64,000 nt of DNA from Beroe forskalii (lineage: Eukaryota; Ctenophora; Nuda; Beroida; Beroidae): the NCBI GenBank assembly GCA_011033025.1, contig WFMF01000022.1:434001-498000 (forward strand). Reading direction: 5' to 3'. This document shows positions 11,461 to 24,299 of the stretch, piece after piece. The notes under the pieces were generated by a model that ran no database searches, was not told where the DNA came from, and worked only from the letters and a program-made list of their open reading frames with translations. The translations under genes and the position numbers were made by a program. Within the stretch, counting starts at the first letter, position 1, and every line of letters begins with the position of its first letter.

Positions 11461-12860
11461 CCTGTCATTGGCTGTTAGTGTTACAGCTGTTGGAATAGAA
11501 GTAAAACCTTCGAAATAAAAAAGTGCTATAAAAGATAGCACTACTATAATTCGGGGTACAAAAAACTGGTACAAAAGGGGTGTCGAAGGAAGGAGTATTC
11601 AATGACCTTAAGTCATAAGTAATTCTGGTAATGGTATGTGCTCTGTGCGAAATGCAAATCGGTTGCAGAACTGAAGTGTACGTTGTTTTGATGTAGATAA
11701 GGGTCAGATTTCCAATCTGGCAATCTTTATCTAGAAGTCGCGTCCTCCATAGCAAAAGAGACGAAGAACTAATTTTTTGGCGCGGCTCAGCGCGGCCCAT
11801 CGAATTATTGCGTGATTTCTTGCAGGCAGCGCGCGCATTTTCAAAATCTACTACGCCGCGCACATATTCAACTTTTGAAGGTTCAAGTTACTCCGCAAGA
11901 AATCAACACCTGGTGACTTTCACAGACACGTCATAATTGCATTTCACTGTTACACATTTGTCTGTGTGCTGGCTAATGTTCTCAACCCTCCAGGTCGATT
12001 GCTCGTTGTTATCGAATGTTTGTCTTGTGACATAATGTAATTTGCTGTAATATATAACGTTTCAGTCATGATCGGTTGCGATTTACCTTTCCTCTCCGAT
12101 GATTGATTTTTGTTGAATGACCTTTCTGCTCTGCATTTCTTTTCGGCAGCATCCAAGTTCCTGCTTTTCTGGAAACCTTAACCAACGGTTTATTAGACCG
12201 CACATTATACTATTATATTTTGCTCTATAAGTTAGGTAGCAAGTTTGTGTTGGGTGCCATCATGTGACAAGTAGGAGGCTGCATTATCCTTGATACCTCG
12301 ATCTTCCTTTGCACTTGCTGAGCTGATCTTCTCTGACTCAAATGAACAAGACTGCTTTTGTTGTTGTTAAACTCAACATTATCCACGTGTGCCAAGAAAA
12401 ATACCTTGAAACTTTGCGAGGCAGTTTTACTTAAACCTTGAAGATTGCCAATTTGAGTGATAATACCAGGATATCATCCTTATTCACAGTATATTCCCGT
12501 CTGTCTGGTCATCGCTCTATACTTCTATAAGACTGCTCTCTGCTCAGGCGTCTATTTCTGCAAATGATTGCTGGATGGGGAACTCCTCAGGAAACCTGAT
12601 TACCTACCTCCTGCTCTTCTGAATATGTCCTTTACTATGTCCTTTACTCTTCTCAACGTGACCGGCAAAGGGTCATACTATCATAGTACATACGATTTCT
12701 GTCGAAAATCATTGTGATAAGTGAGACCTTTGAGGATTTGAGTATCATTCAGAGTCCAGACCGATGCACTAAATGATAATTATTGTTGCATCTCTCCCGC
12801 CGTCTCTCTCGATCATTTTGCCATTTTGGGTTATGGAGCTTAGGACTTTCTCGAAAAGTT
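11461..12860. other. Intergenic, no gene seen
   Basis: Minus-strand ORFs of 132 and 68 codons are present here but show no domain or splice support. Confidence 0.4.
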
Positions 12861-12871
12861 AGGTGTACTTC

Positions 12872-12951
12872 GTCACCTGTACCGGTTTCATATGAAGTGA
12901 GAACACATGTTATATCAATAACACTTCGATTGATAAACCGGTACTGGTGAC
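12872..12951. repeat. Short inverted-repeat element (80 bp)
   Basis: The arms GTCACCTGTACCGGTTT and, inverted, GTCACCAGTACCGGTTT flank about 46 bp. Probably a small MITE. Target duplication not identified. Confidence 0.6.
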
Positions 12952-12999
12952 AAATCGGTGTCTAACATTTGTGGACTTGGTTTTACCTATGATAATTAA

Positions 13000-14730
13000 T
13001 CAGTGGTTTCATTCTGGCAGGAGCGATAGTGCTTTGAGATCTGTATGCCTGAGAGGACAAATGCAAACACATAAGCGTCAAAACTACCCTCGGCCTCGGG
13101 AGACTGCTATCATATTGGGTTTCAATAGATCGAAGTATAGAAGTATATCTCAGCTTTGAGACGATCAGATTAAGTGGAGTGCATAAGCTGGCATTTCATG
13201 CTTCCTAAAGTGAGGGGGGCCTAACATCCTGCTCCAGATATTCGAAAATAGTTTTCTTGTTTTGTTTGATACCGTACTTGTTTTTGTAACTTTTTTTGAA
13301 AAATTGAAACCAATTGTTTCTGAAATAGGTACTTATGAGAAATCTTCTCTCGGTTCAACTCTTCAAAACTACATTATCTGTTGATATATAAGGTTGCACA
13401 CTTACATATCCAGATAATTACACACTCTTTAACTCCTATACACACTCCACGCATATTTCTAAATTTAAAAATTTTGGCCATTGTTTATGCACCTGCAATT
13501 TATGTCACATTAAACCTGCTGTTGGTTTGGCAAACACCCAAATTTTGGATCAAACTTACCATGAGTGCTCTTCGAAATTTGTGACACCCTTTGGGTACTT
13601 TTTATCATATGTTCCGTGAAAAAGTTACCTGAACCCCCCCCCCCCCCATGAGTCGATAGTTTTCTAGCATATGTGTTAACCGAAAAATTGTCGCTAATTA
13701 TGCGAGGATACAATAGCAAGGTCGTATACGGACATCTTTGCCATGTCGGTAAGCATGTGCAAGCAAGTAACCCAATCGACACAATATGGATCCATATACT
13801 CATATAGGACAGTATACACTATACAGTGCTGATAGCCGGGGTGGGGCAGCTGCAGTTCCCTCCCCTAATAATACGATCAAACCCATCGCGTAAAGTACCT
13901 ACAAATAGAACAAAAGCATTTCTTGTACAACTAAATTAACGTAATAATTTAATTATCATAATTATTACCCAAGATTTGACTCCTTAACTTAATTCAGATT
14001 CTGTTCATATGCAAAATTGTCTGTGAAGTTTTCAAAACGTGGAAACAAACTTAGAAATGTCCAACCAACTCAAATTGACACCAGCTCGTAATATGGACAT
14101 AGTTATTTAAAAAACAAACTTGTACTGTAAGACCGCATATGATGTCACTAACTGTTCCTTTGGACCATTTGATCCATTGGACACCATTAACTTGTTAATG
14201 TATTATTGTTTAAGGACAATTTCGTCGATGGACATTGGACATATCAAGCCATAATTGAAAGATTGAAGATGATGTATCCATCATAAAACATCCACAGCTC
14301 CTGTGGCCCTAAATATTTCCCTGAAATAGTCGGACACTGCGGCTTTTGCTTCAAATGTTGAATTTAAAAGGTTCAAGTAAGACACCGGCGTTTCACGTTT
14401 GTGTTTTCAAAATCAATGCGCCCAAAGGGTGTTAGGGCAGGGCTAAAGCCCTCAAGATTTTTAAAATAAAATAAATTCATTAAAATTCTATCTTTTCATA
14501 CCAAACGATTTTTAGGTTAAAATTCGATTGTTTTACGATGTCTACCATGTGACTGTAGATCCACAGGAGCTTGTTATGAAGCTTTAACGACCTATAATTG
14601 TGTAATTTACTGAATATAATTGAACATTTTCACTCACCTTATCCTTCTGAAATTGGTCCCATTATTCAAAATTCACATTCAGGACTGTTTTGTTAATTTT
14701 CAAGAAGACATTTTATTATTGTTGGGATGT
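13000..14730. other. Intergenic, no gene seen
   Basis: AT-rich sequence with a C14-type homopolymer near 13635. No coding signal. Confidence 0.4.
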
Positions 14731-14738
14731 TAATGCTG

Positions 14739-16142
14739 GGGGGGGGTCGACCTATTTTTTGTTTTTTTTGTTTTTTTTGTTAAGGTAAATGTTGTTTTCT
14801 GAAAAAAAAAAAAACAAAAAACAAAAAACAAATAAAAACAAAAAAAAAATAAAAAATACAAAAAAATACAAAAAACATAAAAACATAAAAAACAAAAAAA
14901 AAAAAAACAAAAAAACAAAAAAAAAAAAACAAAAAAAAACAAAAAGTTACAAAAAACAAAAACATAAAACATAAAAACAAAAAATACAATAAAAACAAAA
15001 ACTACAATAAAAACAAAAAAATACAAAAAACAAAAACATAAAAACCAAAAACATGAAAACCAAAAAATACAAAAAATATGAAAGGAATTTGGTTTGTGCC
15101 CATTTTACTGCTGTGGTGTCGTCTTCAAAAATCAAGTGAAACCACTTAATAAAGTATTTTGCGATAAAACGCTATTTTCCCTACTCTGAACATCTGTAAC
15201 TCAGAGAGTTTTCGCCAGATTGTGTTTTACTTCGATACACATTGCTTTTAGACCTAGAGATTTAGCAATAGAGGAGTTCTCAATTTAAGGCGATCGGTCG
15301 AAAATTTTTGTCGCAGGAGGCTTCTAAAAATGTAACTGCCAAATGCTTGAAATTACGTTTAAGACCGAAACTTTAGAATGTAGCCCTATTCGGTGAATGT
15401 AGCCCTATTCGGTGACGAAGTGATAATGGTTTCTCAATGCCTCAATAAATAGGAATGAGAAATCTACGATGAAATTGTGAAGCACGTAAGTTCACGTGGA
15501 TGTTTTCTAGAAATTAGGGGATTTCAAGAAATTTATATTTGCATAGGTCATTCGACTTGATTACCTTGAAACAAGTTCAGATGCGATAGAAACACGTAAA
15601 CTTGATGTCAGTTTCTGTATCTCAGCCGTTGAGTTCACGTCGATGAGTTGAAGGAATTGATAAGAAATACGTGACCAATGTTGTTTGTTCCGAGTTAGAA
15701 TAAGGTTTGGTTATGTGGGCTCGAACTGACAAAATGAATGTGAAAATGGATTTTCCACACTCAATTCAGCAGAAGGTTACTACGCGAACCTTAATAACTT
15801 GATGTATCAATAGTATTATATTTACTCTTTTATTTGTTTTTTAATCTATTTTGTAATTTTTGTATTTTTGTATTTCATGTTTTTTGTATTTCATGTTTTT
15901 TGTTTTTCTTTTTTTGTATTTTTTGTTTTTTTGTTTTTTTTGTTTTTTTTGTTTTTTATTTTTTTGTTTTTTTGTATTTTTGTATTTTTGTTTTTTGTTT
16001 TTTTTGTTTTTTTGTTTTTTTTTTTTGTTTTTTTTTTTTTTTTTTTGTTTTTGTTTTTTGTTTTTTTGTTAAGGTAAATGTGATTTTTTTTTGAAAAAAC
16101 AAAAAAAACAAAAAAAACAAAAAAATATGTCGGCCACCCCCC
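14739..16142. mobile_element. 1.4 kb TIR element with homopolymer-rich arms and 8-bp target duplication
   Basis: A perfect 8-bp direct repeat TAATGCTG (14731-14738 and 16143-16150) brackets the element. The termini are GGGGGGGTCGACCTATTTTT on the left and, inverted, GGGGGGTGGCCGACATATTT on the right. Just inside each end is the direct word GTTAAGGTAAATG, surrounded by several hundred bp of (T/G)-rich or (A/C)-rich low-complexity sequence, all of the form T(n)G or A(n)C. About 700 bp of ordinary sequence fills the middle and encodes nothing recognisable. The 8-bp duplication points to hAT or another 8-bp superfamily. Confidence 0.8.
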
Positions 16143-16319
16143 TAATGCTGAAATTCCTCTGTTATTAAGACACTTGCAGATTCTTTTAACAAGTATATAA
16201 GATGATTTCCAATAGGTACCTATAATTTTTCCTATAGGTTTTTAACTGCATTCTTAGGTATTCTTATAAGTGACTTCCAATAGTAATCAGTCAAGTAAAA
16301 GCATCCATTTATATTTTAG

Positions 16320-17290
16320 AACTGATCCTGAGGTCCTGAGTGAACCCCAAGTGACTCGTTACAGGTCTCTCAGGGGTGTCCCCTTGTCCCTACTGACCCC
16401 TAGTTGACTTCCTGGTGAACCTTTGAAGGCTGATCCCCCAGTCAGTGATCACTGGTCACCCTCGACTGACCCACTATTTTACAACTTAAACTGGATTCTG
16501 ACCTCTTGTAAACATTGACTGACGCTACCTGGCACCTCACACGTATCACTTCAGTGATGAACTATTATAAATGGTTTGATGATGAAATTAATGAACAGCT
16601 TCAATTAAAGTTTAATGACCCATAAAAAGACCCGTTGATAAAGAAAGGCCCAATAAGTTAATAAGACCCCTGGCGAACCCTTACCAACCCCAAAGGAAAT
16701 TTGACTGACCTTTTTCTGATACCTAAATTTGATATTTCACTGACCCCTAGCAAGGAGTTAAAACTTGAGTGACCTTCTCCCCTCTTCTGACTGCAATAGT
16801 GGTCCCTTTATGACCATTGGCTGACTTCGTGCTGAACCTTGGCTGTCCCTTAATAACAACTGAATGAGTGATTATCCGATGTCTTGATTTTCCTCACTCA
16901 ACTTCTTCCCTCAAAAGCCTTTCGATCCCATAGTAGCATGGCGACCCATTGATTATTGATTAACCTTGTCTATCTCCTGGCTCCTTCTGACCATTACCTG
17001 ATATTGGACAATCATCTAGCTGGCTCCCTGGCGACCCTTGGCTATCCTTTGACATGGTGACTTTTCCAGTGCGAAACACCTTGTTAATCTCAGGTGACAC
17101 TAGTCTGAACTTTATCAGCCCTGAGCAAACCAGTGAGCCCTGAGTAACCCCCTGGTTCACTAGCACTTGGCAGTTTGCAGGGCCCCTATGTCATTATTTC
17201 AGCACTGAGTGATTTAAGTCTGACCCCTATTTACCCCCTGCTGATCCATGCTGGCTGACCCTCGGCAACTCTTGAGCTGTGCTTCGCTGA
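16320..17290. repeat. Degenerate CTGACCC-rich minisatellite-like region
   Basis: For nearly 1 kb the plus strand keeps returning to CTGACCCCT, TGACCCTTGG and similar words at irregular spacing, unlike its flanks. It looks like a decayed tandem array. No reading frame is kept. Confidence 0.6.
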
Positions 17291-17469
17291 TGGTTCACCA
17301 AAACAATGCCTTGACATACTGATTATGTCATATAAAACGCCATTCATCACCCAAAACATTGATAAAAACTGACGAATATTGTTTGAAACTATAGTAATAT
17401 CAATAACAACACTTTAATAGCATCAAAAATCCATATTGGCATGAAAAAGTCAAAATTTTTGAAAAAACC

Positions 17470-17584
17470 TAACCCAAAAAAACCAAAAAAAACCAAAAAA
17501 TACCAAAAAAAAACAAAAAAAACCAAGGTCCTACTTTTCCGATCTTTTGGCAGGCTTTTTTGGTTTTTTTGGTTTTTTTGGGCT
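17470..17584. repeat. AAAAACC inverted repeat
   Basis: AACCCAAAAAAACCAAAAAA-type sequence on the left is mirrored by GGTTTTTTTGGTTTTTTTGG-type sequence on the right around a core of about 40 bp. It is a hairpin or MITE remnant with low-complexity arms, resembling the arms of the 14.7-16.1 kb element in style but not in sequence. Confidence 0.7.
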
Positions 17585-17589
17585 TCATC

Positions 17590-18570
17590 CCTAATGATAA
17601 TGACGTATTGCTCTCACTCACCTCTTGCTATTTCCGAAGAATGTAACCATGACAACATGGCAATGCAATTAATGATCAACACAAATGCAAATTCCTAACT
17701 TTATTTCATGATATTGTATTTCATTCTCTAGTTTTTGATTTGTATTTTTTATTTCTTTCTCGAAATGATTGCTTTTACAGAATTTTACAGAATTGCTGCT
17801 ATCGCTATATCATTGCCACTGCAGTTCACTGTTTTCTGCTATTTGACTCCGACTTTGTCTACTGTTGGCCATATTTTGCTGAATATTTTTAATTATCGAT
17901 ACCTATGTTGTTTGCTGTCAATTTTATCCAATTCTATTCCAAAGTTGAACTACTTCTCATAATTTCATGATTCAGTAAGCTGCTGAACAATGATGAATAT
18001 CAGTTTCAGTGTTTTGACTTTAACTTTCCATCGCCTCGATGTTTTTGTCGATAATCAACTCACAAAATTCTTCTATTTGCCAGTTTTTTGCCTCATGATC
18101 GATATTTTGCTGCTAAAATTGTTGTTGTGGACACTTTCAATGATCTCAGCCAGTTTAGCACCAAAAATATTTTCTTCCATGAGGCGGGCTATATTGCAAC
18201 CGACGCAGAACTGCTCTCGCGGGCGGGCTATATCCGGTGGGTACTGTATATCAAATTTAGCGTACAGATATTTACCAGTCGCGCGCGCCCGCTACCTAAA
18301 ATGTCTTCAGCACGCGAGTGGATATATTTTGTACTCTAATTGAGGAGGTCGACTATAACGTTGCCAGCTGTGAGTGAACAGACACTGTGGACCTGTGGAA
18401 TGGGGCTTTTATCAAAATATCTGTAATACAGATGTCAGAATTTCAGAAAATCAGAAGTTAAGATATCAATTTTAAAAGTTGACTGAAAGGGGTGATTTTC
18501 TAAGTTTGAAATGATATTTAGGGATAAAATCGTCAAATGGATATTTTCAATTCCAAATCTGTTAGATTAA
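17590..18570. other. Intergenic, upstream of FAAP24-like ORF
   Basis: Short ORFs only. A GCGGGCTATAT word is repeated near 18185 and 18222. Upstream exons of the next gene could lie here, but I found none I can support. Confidence 0.35.
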
Positions 18571-18571
18571 A

Positions 18572-19006
18572 ATGTTTGACGCCCTATCTATCAAGCTTGA
18601 AGTTATTCTTAATCTCCACAAGAGAGCACATGATTTAACTTTATATGTTATCAAAGATCTATATGATGACAAAGACCTTCAAGAAGATCTTACTTATATC
18701 ACTTCATACTTTTTGTCAGTAATAAAGGTAAAATCTTCTGTTCAATTTGGTGAAATAGTTGGCAAATGTGCTCTGCAGACAGTATGTTCCAAAACACCAG
18801 CATCTAAGGCTAATCAAAGTCCTATCACTTGTGCCATGGTTCATAAATCAGTTCAGATAATTCCAGGGCTAGGTCCTAAGCAAGCTAAAAAATTGGTTTC
18901 AAAGTATGGAAGCTTGTATAATTTAACACATGCCACACTAGGTGAACTTGAACTTTTGTTAGGCCAGTTAACAGCTATGTCTGTTTATCAATTCCTAAGG
19001 AATTAA
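18572..19006 (+). CDS. FAAP24/ERCC4-type helix-hairpin-helix protein, possibly partial
   Basis: 144 codons without introns. Residues ~94-144 (VQIIPGLGPKQAKKLV followed by SKYGSLYNL and a GELELLLGQLTA helix) form a tandem helix-hairpin-helix of the XPF/ERCC1/FAAP24 type, closest in my recollection to FAAP24, the partner of FANCM in Fanconi anaemia DNA repair. Residues ~45-75 (TSYFLSVIKVKSSVQFGEIV) fit the end of the FAAP24 nuclease-like domain. About 70 N-terminal residues expected of FAAP24 are missing. So this is either the last exon of a longer gene, a shortened protein, or a retrocopy. A run of ten A residues starts 4 nt after the stop, which would suit a retrocopy but is short. The symbol is left empty because orthology is not proven. 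Confidence 0.55.
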   Translation: MFDALSIKLEVILNLHKRAHDLTLYVIKDLYDDKDLQEDLTYITSYFLSVIKVKSSVQFGEIVGKCALQTVCSKTPASKANQSPITCAMVHKSVQIIPGLGPKQAKKLVSKYGSLYNLTHATLGELELLLGQLTAMSVYQFLRN

Positions 19007-19009
19007 ACA

Positions 19010-19680
19010 AAAAAAAAATCAGAATTACAGTATATTTATTAGATAACAAATTATTAGATAATTAAATTGTCTTATATGTAACATTTTAAAATACTATCCT
19101 CACTTAATTTCTTGCTGAATACTATATGAACATTTCTTCCCTTGTTTGTTAATTTTAATGTTTTTTTTAAATCCTGTTTGATATTTCCTATTTCTCAAAG
19201 GCAAACGAATGCTATTCCACTGCTTTCTAATTTCACTGCTATGGGTGCTCATCAGTCTGAAAATAATGATTGAAAATGTTTGAAATGGAATTGCAGTTAT
19301 CCAAGCACTCAAAACTGTTTAAGCTTGGGCCTCATAACCCTTTTTACTACACTTTAGACAAGGTGTATTTTCTGATGAGCACACATACACACCATGGCCA
19401 TGTTGTTTTAAAATAATGATTTCTCCATAGCCTTGAATGAAGAAAGAGGTGCATTCTATACTTGTCTGATTGAAGAAGCTTCTGCATCCTAAGGAGGTGA
19501 GTTGTTATTGTTATTGTATTGATCATACTTAAATTATAATTCTTTGTTTGGATCATTATTCTTAAAACTTTAAAAACAAACATGGAATCATTACTGTAAT
19601 CATATCATGATAATATTATCTTATGTTCTAGTTACAATGAGGACTAAAATGTAGTATAGCATTATTATGTCTACTGCTAA
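19010..19680. other. Intergenic, no gene seen
   Basis: AT-rich sequence with no supported ORF. Confidence 0.4.
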
Positions 19681-19681
19681 A

Positions 19682-19856
19682 CAGGGGCTTAGCCAGATTT
19701 CTGAAAAGGGAGAGGCGAGTTACATTCAAAACCTGTTCAATATTTTATTTTGTCGGCTCAAAGCTCTCATTCTATCACAATGAACAAAATTTTCATATCA
19801 TCTGACCAAAAAGGGGAGGCAGCCGCTTGTGTCGCCTCCCCCTGGCTACGCCCCTG
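19682..19856. mobile_element. hAT-like MITE (175 bp)
   Basis: The termini are CAGGGGCTTAGCCAG and, inverted, CAGGGGCGTAGCCAGG. They are flanked by CTGCTAAA on the left and CTGCCAAA on the right, an 8-bp duplication with one mismatch. CAGGGGCGTAGCCAG ends are typical of hAT-type MITEs. Confidence 0.85.
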
Positions 19857-19869
19857 CTGCCAAACGGGG

Positions 19870-22800
19870 ATGGACCTACAAGAGATCCAAACAGAGTCCT
19901 CAGCACGGAACCTCCCGCTGCGAGGTCCCTGTTGCCAGGGCTTCTGTTGATGGGAACGAATCCCGTACCTCCCAAGGGCACAATAATGTCAGTTAGATAA
20001 GTACGTCCCTCGCCAAAGATTACCATGCATTTCACTATCTTGGTTATATTCTTGATTGAAGACAAAATCAATGTATGTAATATTGCACTATTTACCAATA
20101 GGCTAGAGCATGTTCCAAAATACTAACTTTCTAACAAGTCGGTAAAAAATTCTTGGTTTCGTAACACAATAGTTCATCACTGCACAGTACCATCGTTCAT
20201 TTATTCAAGCCCTCAGGATTTCTGTCAGTTGTTTTGGTAGCCAATACTACATTTCGAAACAAAATATAATTTTTCCACATTGCCAGAAATGAAATCTCGA
20301 TCCCCTGACTTGCCGATTTGATTCAAATGCAGTAAATGCGATACCTATTAAAGTGTTTATCATGATTTATGATATATGAAATTTATTCTCATTTGACTGG
20401 TGCCCACAGCACTGGCTTAGTCTTAGTCTTAGTAAAATGGCCAAGGTCGGTTTAATCAACCAGGCCGGTGGCAGCCATGCAGAGCATGGAGACTTCCCTA
20501 TACACTAGGCCAAGGGTGTGAACTCCTGTGTGGTTTTCAGGCCACCCGACTGCGGGGTTATATCCTGGGCTGAGAGCAGAATCCAGTCCGGACCACACAG
20601 GTCTGGGATTCCACTAGCGCCCGTGGCTTCAAGTCGGGGCTTGCCTGCAGATTAGGTCAGCTATCAGCCGAAGGTGGCTATGTACCACCTCCCTTCGTCT
20701 AGTGGATCACAGGGTGGCCTGACCCAGCCAGACTGTGTAAATCATATTCCCATCGATTGGGATTCAACTGGGCTCAATGGGCAAAGCCCAGTTCCAGGAT
20801 ACTGCCTGGAACAGAAGGAAAGTACTGTTGATATTGATTTAAATGTTGTTGTTGATGTTGTTTTGGGCAGAGCATGGGTTCTTTGACTATCCTTTGATCG
20901 GCTCAGGTAAGCCAAACATATATAAAATGGTTGAATTATATTCTTGTGTTTGAGAAAAGAGAATTTGAAAACACGTTATCAAGCTGACATTGAGGCGAAA
21001 ATATCGAAAAAATGAACATGTAGCGTTTTAAGCCTTTTTATAACTGTGAAAGCAAAGTGTAAATTGGAAGCAGCCTACTAGCTGTGTGTTTAGCGGGACC
21101 AGAGCTACATTACAAGTTACACGCATGAAAATACTCGCAGCATTATATCATGAATTATAAAACCGTTATCAGTGAAATACCTTTATAAAAGGCTGAGTGT
21201 GATACACAAATTACACGCAGGTGATTCAGAATTAAAATAGACACATAAAATCTTTTAGGAATAAGATAAGCCGTATAAAAACTTGTCATATATGTTAGTG
21301 TATAGATCCATGATGATCAACAGCTTCAAGGAATATCTTCTCAAAGACATTACATTCAAGTTCAGTTAATATTCCGCTTTTGGTATGAGATTTAGGTAGG
21401 TTGAAATTACATTTTTAAGTGAAAAGTTGATATTTTATTCTCTAAACGTCTTTTAGGAGAGTGCTAGCCAGTCTTCGATACTATGTGTATTGCTGTTTCA
21501 TTTGAACAGAATACAGGGTATAGTCTAGCATTTTGGACGTTAGAAATTTTCCTGTTTAGGGAAGATCCATGAAGGTTGTTCATTAATCATGATAACATTG
21601 CTAAATCAGATTTATTGGGGATATTATTAGGAGTTATCCTTTCCATATGGGCAGCAGTATATCATAGGCATTTAATTAAACAGTCTATAATATGTATAAG
21701 CATTTGTTGCTTGACGGATTTGGTGAGGTAATGAGACTTAGCTGGTTTGAAGTACAGAGTACCCAGCAGGTGAGGGTGATGAAAGTGGGGGAAAAGAGAA
21801 GAGTTTACTTACTGGTTCTTGCAGAAAGTTGAACAGTTAAAGGGGGTGAATAATGCAACCAGGAGTCCCCAATGTAACTGCTGCTTCCAGAAGGAAACAA
21901 AATAAATCTTACTGCAATAATGCTGAGGGACTTTGGGAGGGATTTGGACCCCTTTACTACTTAGCTGTATCTCATCAGGGGTTTTTGAGAAGCCTCTGAG
22001 AGTTGGGGGGAGGAAGTCATATTGGATGTTGTGTTGTACAAATTGAGTACTGGTCTGTCCATGTTGTTACAGTATATAATATGTATGGGTTGATAATCTC
22101 TTTGAGGATAGACTTGGTAAGTGTACCTGTATTATAATGGATTAAGTAAAAATATCAAAGCAAGATATGTAGAAAGAGTGGGCAAGGGTGGTTATAAAGT
22201 AAAATTAAAGTTATTAAATACTTACGAGGGATTGGGTAGTGAGGTTTAAATGATACTTAGCTGGTGAGTGGTACAAGAGAGTACCCAGCAGGTGAAAGGT
22301 GTGGATGATACCAACTGCATGGGGAAGTGCAGTTGGCACACTCGGGAGGGGGAGGTGTGTGAGGCCCCAACTGGAACAATCCAGGTCCCTGCCCCACACA
22401 GCACTGGCTCCCACAGCAAAAGATGAACTATGGTGTTCTATACCATACTGGCAATCAATTTCGTCGTCCTACGACATCTTACAGACCTGAAGATGTCGTA
22501 AGATGACGAATTTGATTTTCAGTATTAAGAACACCCTAGTTTATCTTGTGCCAGTACAACCGAGTCAAAGGAGAATAAACTAATCAATCTTCTCCTTGAA
22601 CTAGGTATGCGACTCTTATTCAACAATACGATCCATGAAATCATTTATGATTTAAATGAATATACCTATTATGATTTTGAGGGCCGGCTGATTTAAGATT
22701 GCAGTTATAAATGAAACTATGGGTTAAGGAATTATAACTTCATGAATTAATTATTTAAATATCTGTTAATAAAGCCTGAAAGAGGTCAAATAATATTTTC

Positions 22801-23460
22801 ATACAGCAGCAAACATAGTTGAAATAATATACGTGTACGGAGAATTTGTAAACATCTAGCAATCAGCTCTCAAAAATATTTCTCCTAATTAGCTTATTGC
22901 AAGTTCCCAATAAAGAGGATCACTTGATATCAAATTATGAATTTTAAAAATCATCACAATTTCCACAATTTTGCCAAATACAGTGATTTGGAAAATCATA
23001 ATATTAAATATTGCATCAAATACGTTGAAATCTGACAACACTTACAGCAGTATCTCCAGATCTGAAAATTTTTATGTTTTGACATTTCAAAATTACGTGT
23101 AATGCTTTATTGCCTGTTTACTTATGTATGGTAATATCACGAACAGAAAAATTGGTGCATGATACTGAAACGCCAGAAAACTTGCGATCTAAAGGTCACA
23201 TCTCTCTTTAATTCTCGAGGACTCACACGTTCTTCAAAAAACGACGACAGTCACACATTTCTGTATTTTCTGGCAGAGTAGTCCCAACTTTCAGTCCTAT
23301 CGTTAACCGTCTGCTGCCACCGTTTATATCAGACATTTTTTCACCGTCCTGGGACCCTATCGTCAACTTTTTCACAGACCTTGCCGCCCTCTTTTTCACA
23401 TACCAGCGTTTGTCAGGAACCCTGTCACCGTGTCTTAGACCACGCCCTCTCATGTTTCCG
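19870..23460. other. Intergenic with unassigned repeats
   Basis: No convincing gene. 20430-20780 is unusually GC-rich for the area and looks like a repeat or SINE-like unit that I cannot assign. 21735-21775 and 22255-22295 share TAGCTGGT...GAGTACCCAGCAGGTGA. 22450-22520 holds an inverted repeat around CTACGACATCTT / AAGATGTCGTAAG, and its left word GGCAATCAATTTCGTCG recurs at 63577. Confidence 0.4.
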
Positions 23461-23464
23461 TCAC

Positions 23465-24165
23465 CGCTTGAAAAACACCCCCATGCTCCTGATCACCGAG
23501 CCGTACACGAAGAGGAAGCGTTTCTCCTCGTGCTTGCGGACCTAGTAGGGACAAATTAGACCGGAGTTGCGAAGATTGAACTGCCCATTGAAGAGGGATG
23601 AAATAAGCTTTTGGTACACTTTTTGGTAGCTCAATTAAAGTCATCAAGGTACACAATTCTATCAAGTTTCATGAAAATCAGAGAATGAGAACTGCATAAA
23701 ACTGGCGTTTGAAAATTGTTTTAAATCCTATGATTTATCCGATTGAAACCACCCCGTAGGGGCGTTTCCTCTTTTGTGGGCAGTTCTAATACAATTTGAC
23801 AAAATTGGATGAAATATTAGCACACAAATATCAAATTATCTTCAAAATTAGTCCCAAAAACTGTACTACATCCCACACTCAATCGATCGAAATTTAGATG
23901 ATATACGAAAACAATCAAGTTTTGTATGAATCAATCAATCGAAATTTATATACGAAAACAATCAAGTTTTGAATGACTCCTCTGCCTCCCCTGCCTCTCC
24001 ACTAACCTGCATGAAGCCCCGAGGACAGGAACACCGGACACCGCCCGACAGCAGACTCCGGAGGTCAGACTTAGTGTTCGGGTACTTCCTAATCAGCTGC
24101 TCGCCTCGCTTACAGCACACCACGCAGTCCACCGACCACTTCATGTTTGCTGCGTGGCCTGACAT
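23465..24165 (-). CDS. Putative two-exon (or longer) gene, unidentified
   Basis: Exon 1 (24165-24007) opens with ATG and encodes 53 Cys-rich residues (MSGHAANMKWSVDCVVCCKR...CSCPRGFMQ). It ends at a strong donor CAG|GTTAGT in phase 0. Exon 2 (23541-23465) follows acceptor CTACTAG, continues in the same phase as VRKHEEKRFLFVYGSVIRSM and ends before a possible donor CG|GTGACG. The join is open and has coding-like composition. I do not recognise the family and no further exon is assigned. A CRE-containing hairpin lies just upstream of the ATG (24196-24280). Could be spurious. Confidence 0.35.
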
Positions 24166-24195
24166 ATTGGTATTCCTGGGGCAGTGTGTGCTCAG

Positions 24196-24280
24196 AATAA
24201 ATAGGCGGTCGCGATGACGTCATTTAAATTGTGCGCGCTGCCACATTGTTGAAAATAACCGCCTATTTTTCACGCGCGGG
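24196..24280. repeat. CRE-containing hairpin element, copy a
   Basis: The arms AAATAGGCGGT and, inverted, AAAAATAGGCGGTT flank a centre with the palindromic CRE TGACGTCA at 24215-24222 and GCGCG words. The same architecture appears at 31145-31241. It lies 30 bp upstream of a putative start codon. Confidence 0.7.
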
Positions 24281-24299
24281 GAGTTTGCTAGGAGAATGT

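Noticed and set aside
14780-16094. Lys- and Phe-rich ORFs
   Set aside because: Translations of A/C and T/G low-complexity arms of a TIR element.
20430-20890. GC-rich block as a gene or ncRNA
   Set aside because: Neither frame nor recognisable fold; left as an unassigned repeat-like region.
23223-23453. Minus-strand ORF downstream of the putative two-exon gene as its third exon
   Set aside because: No acceptor in the right phase that I could support.
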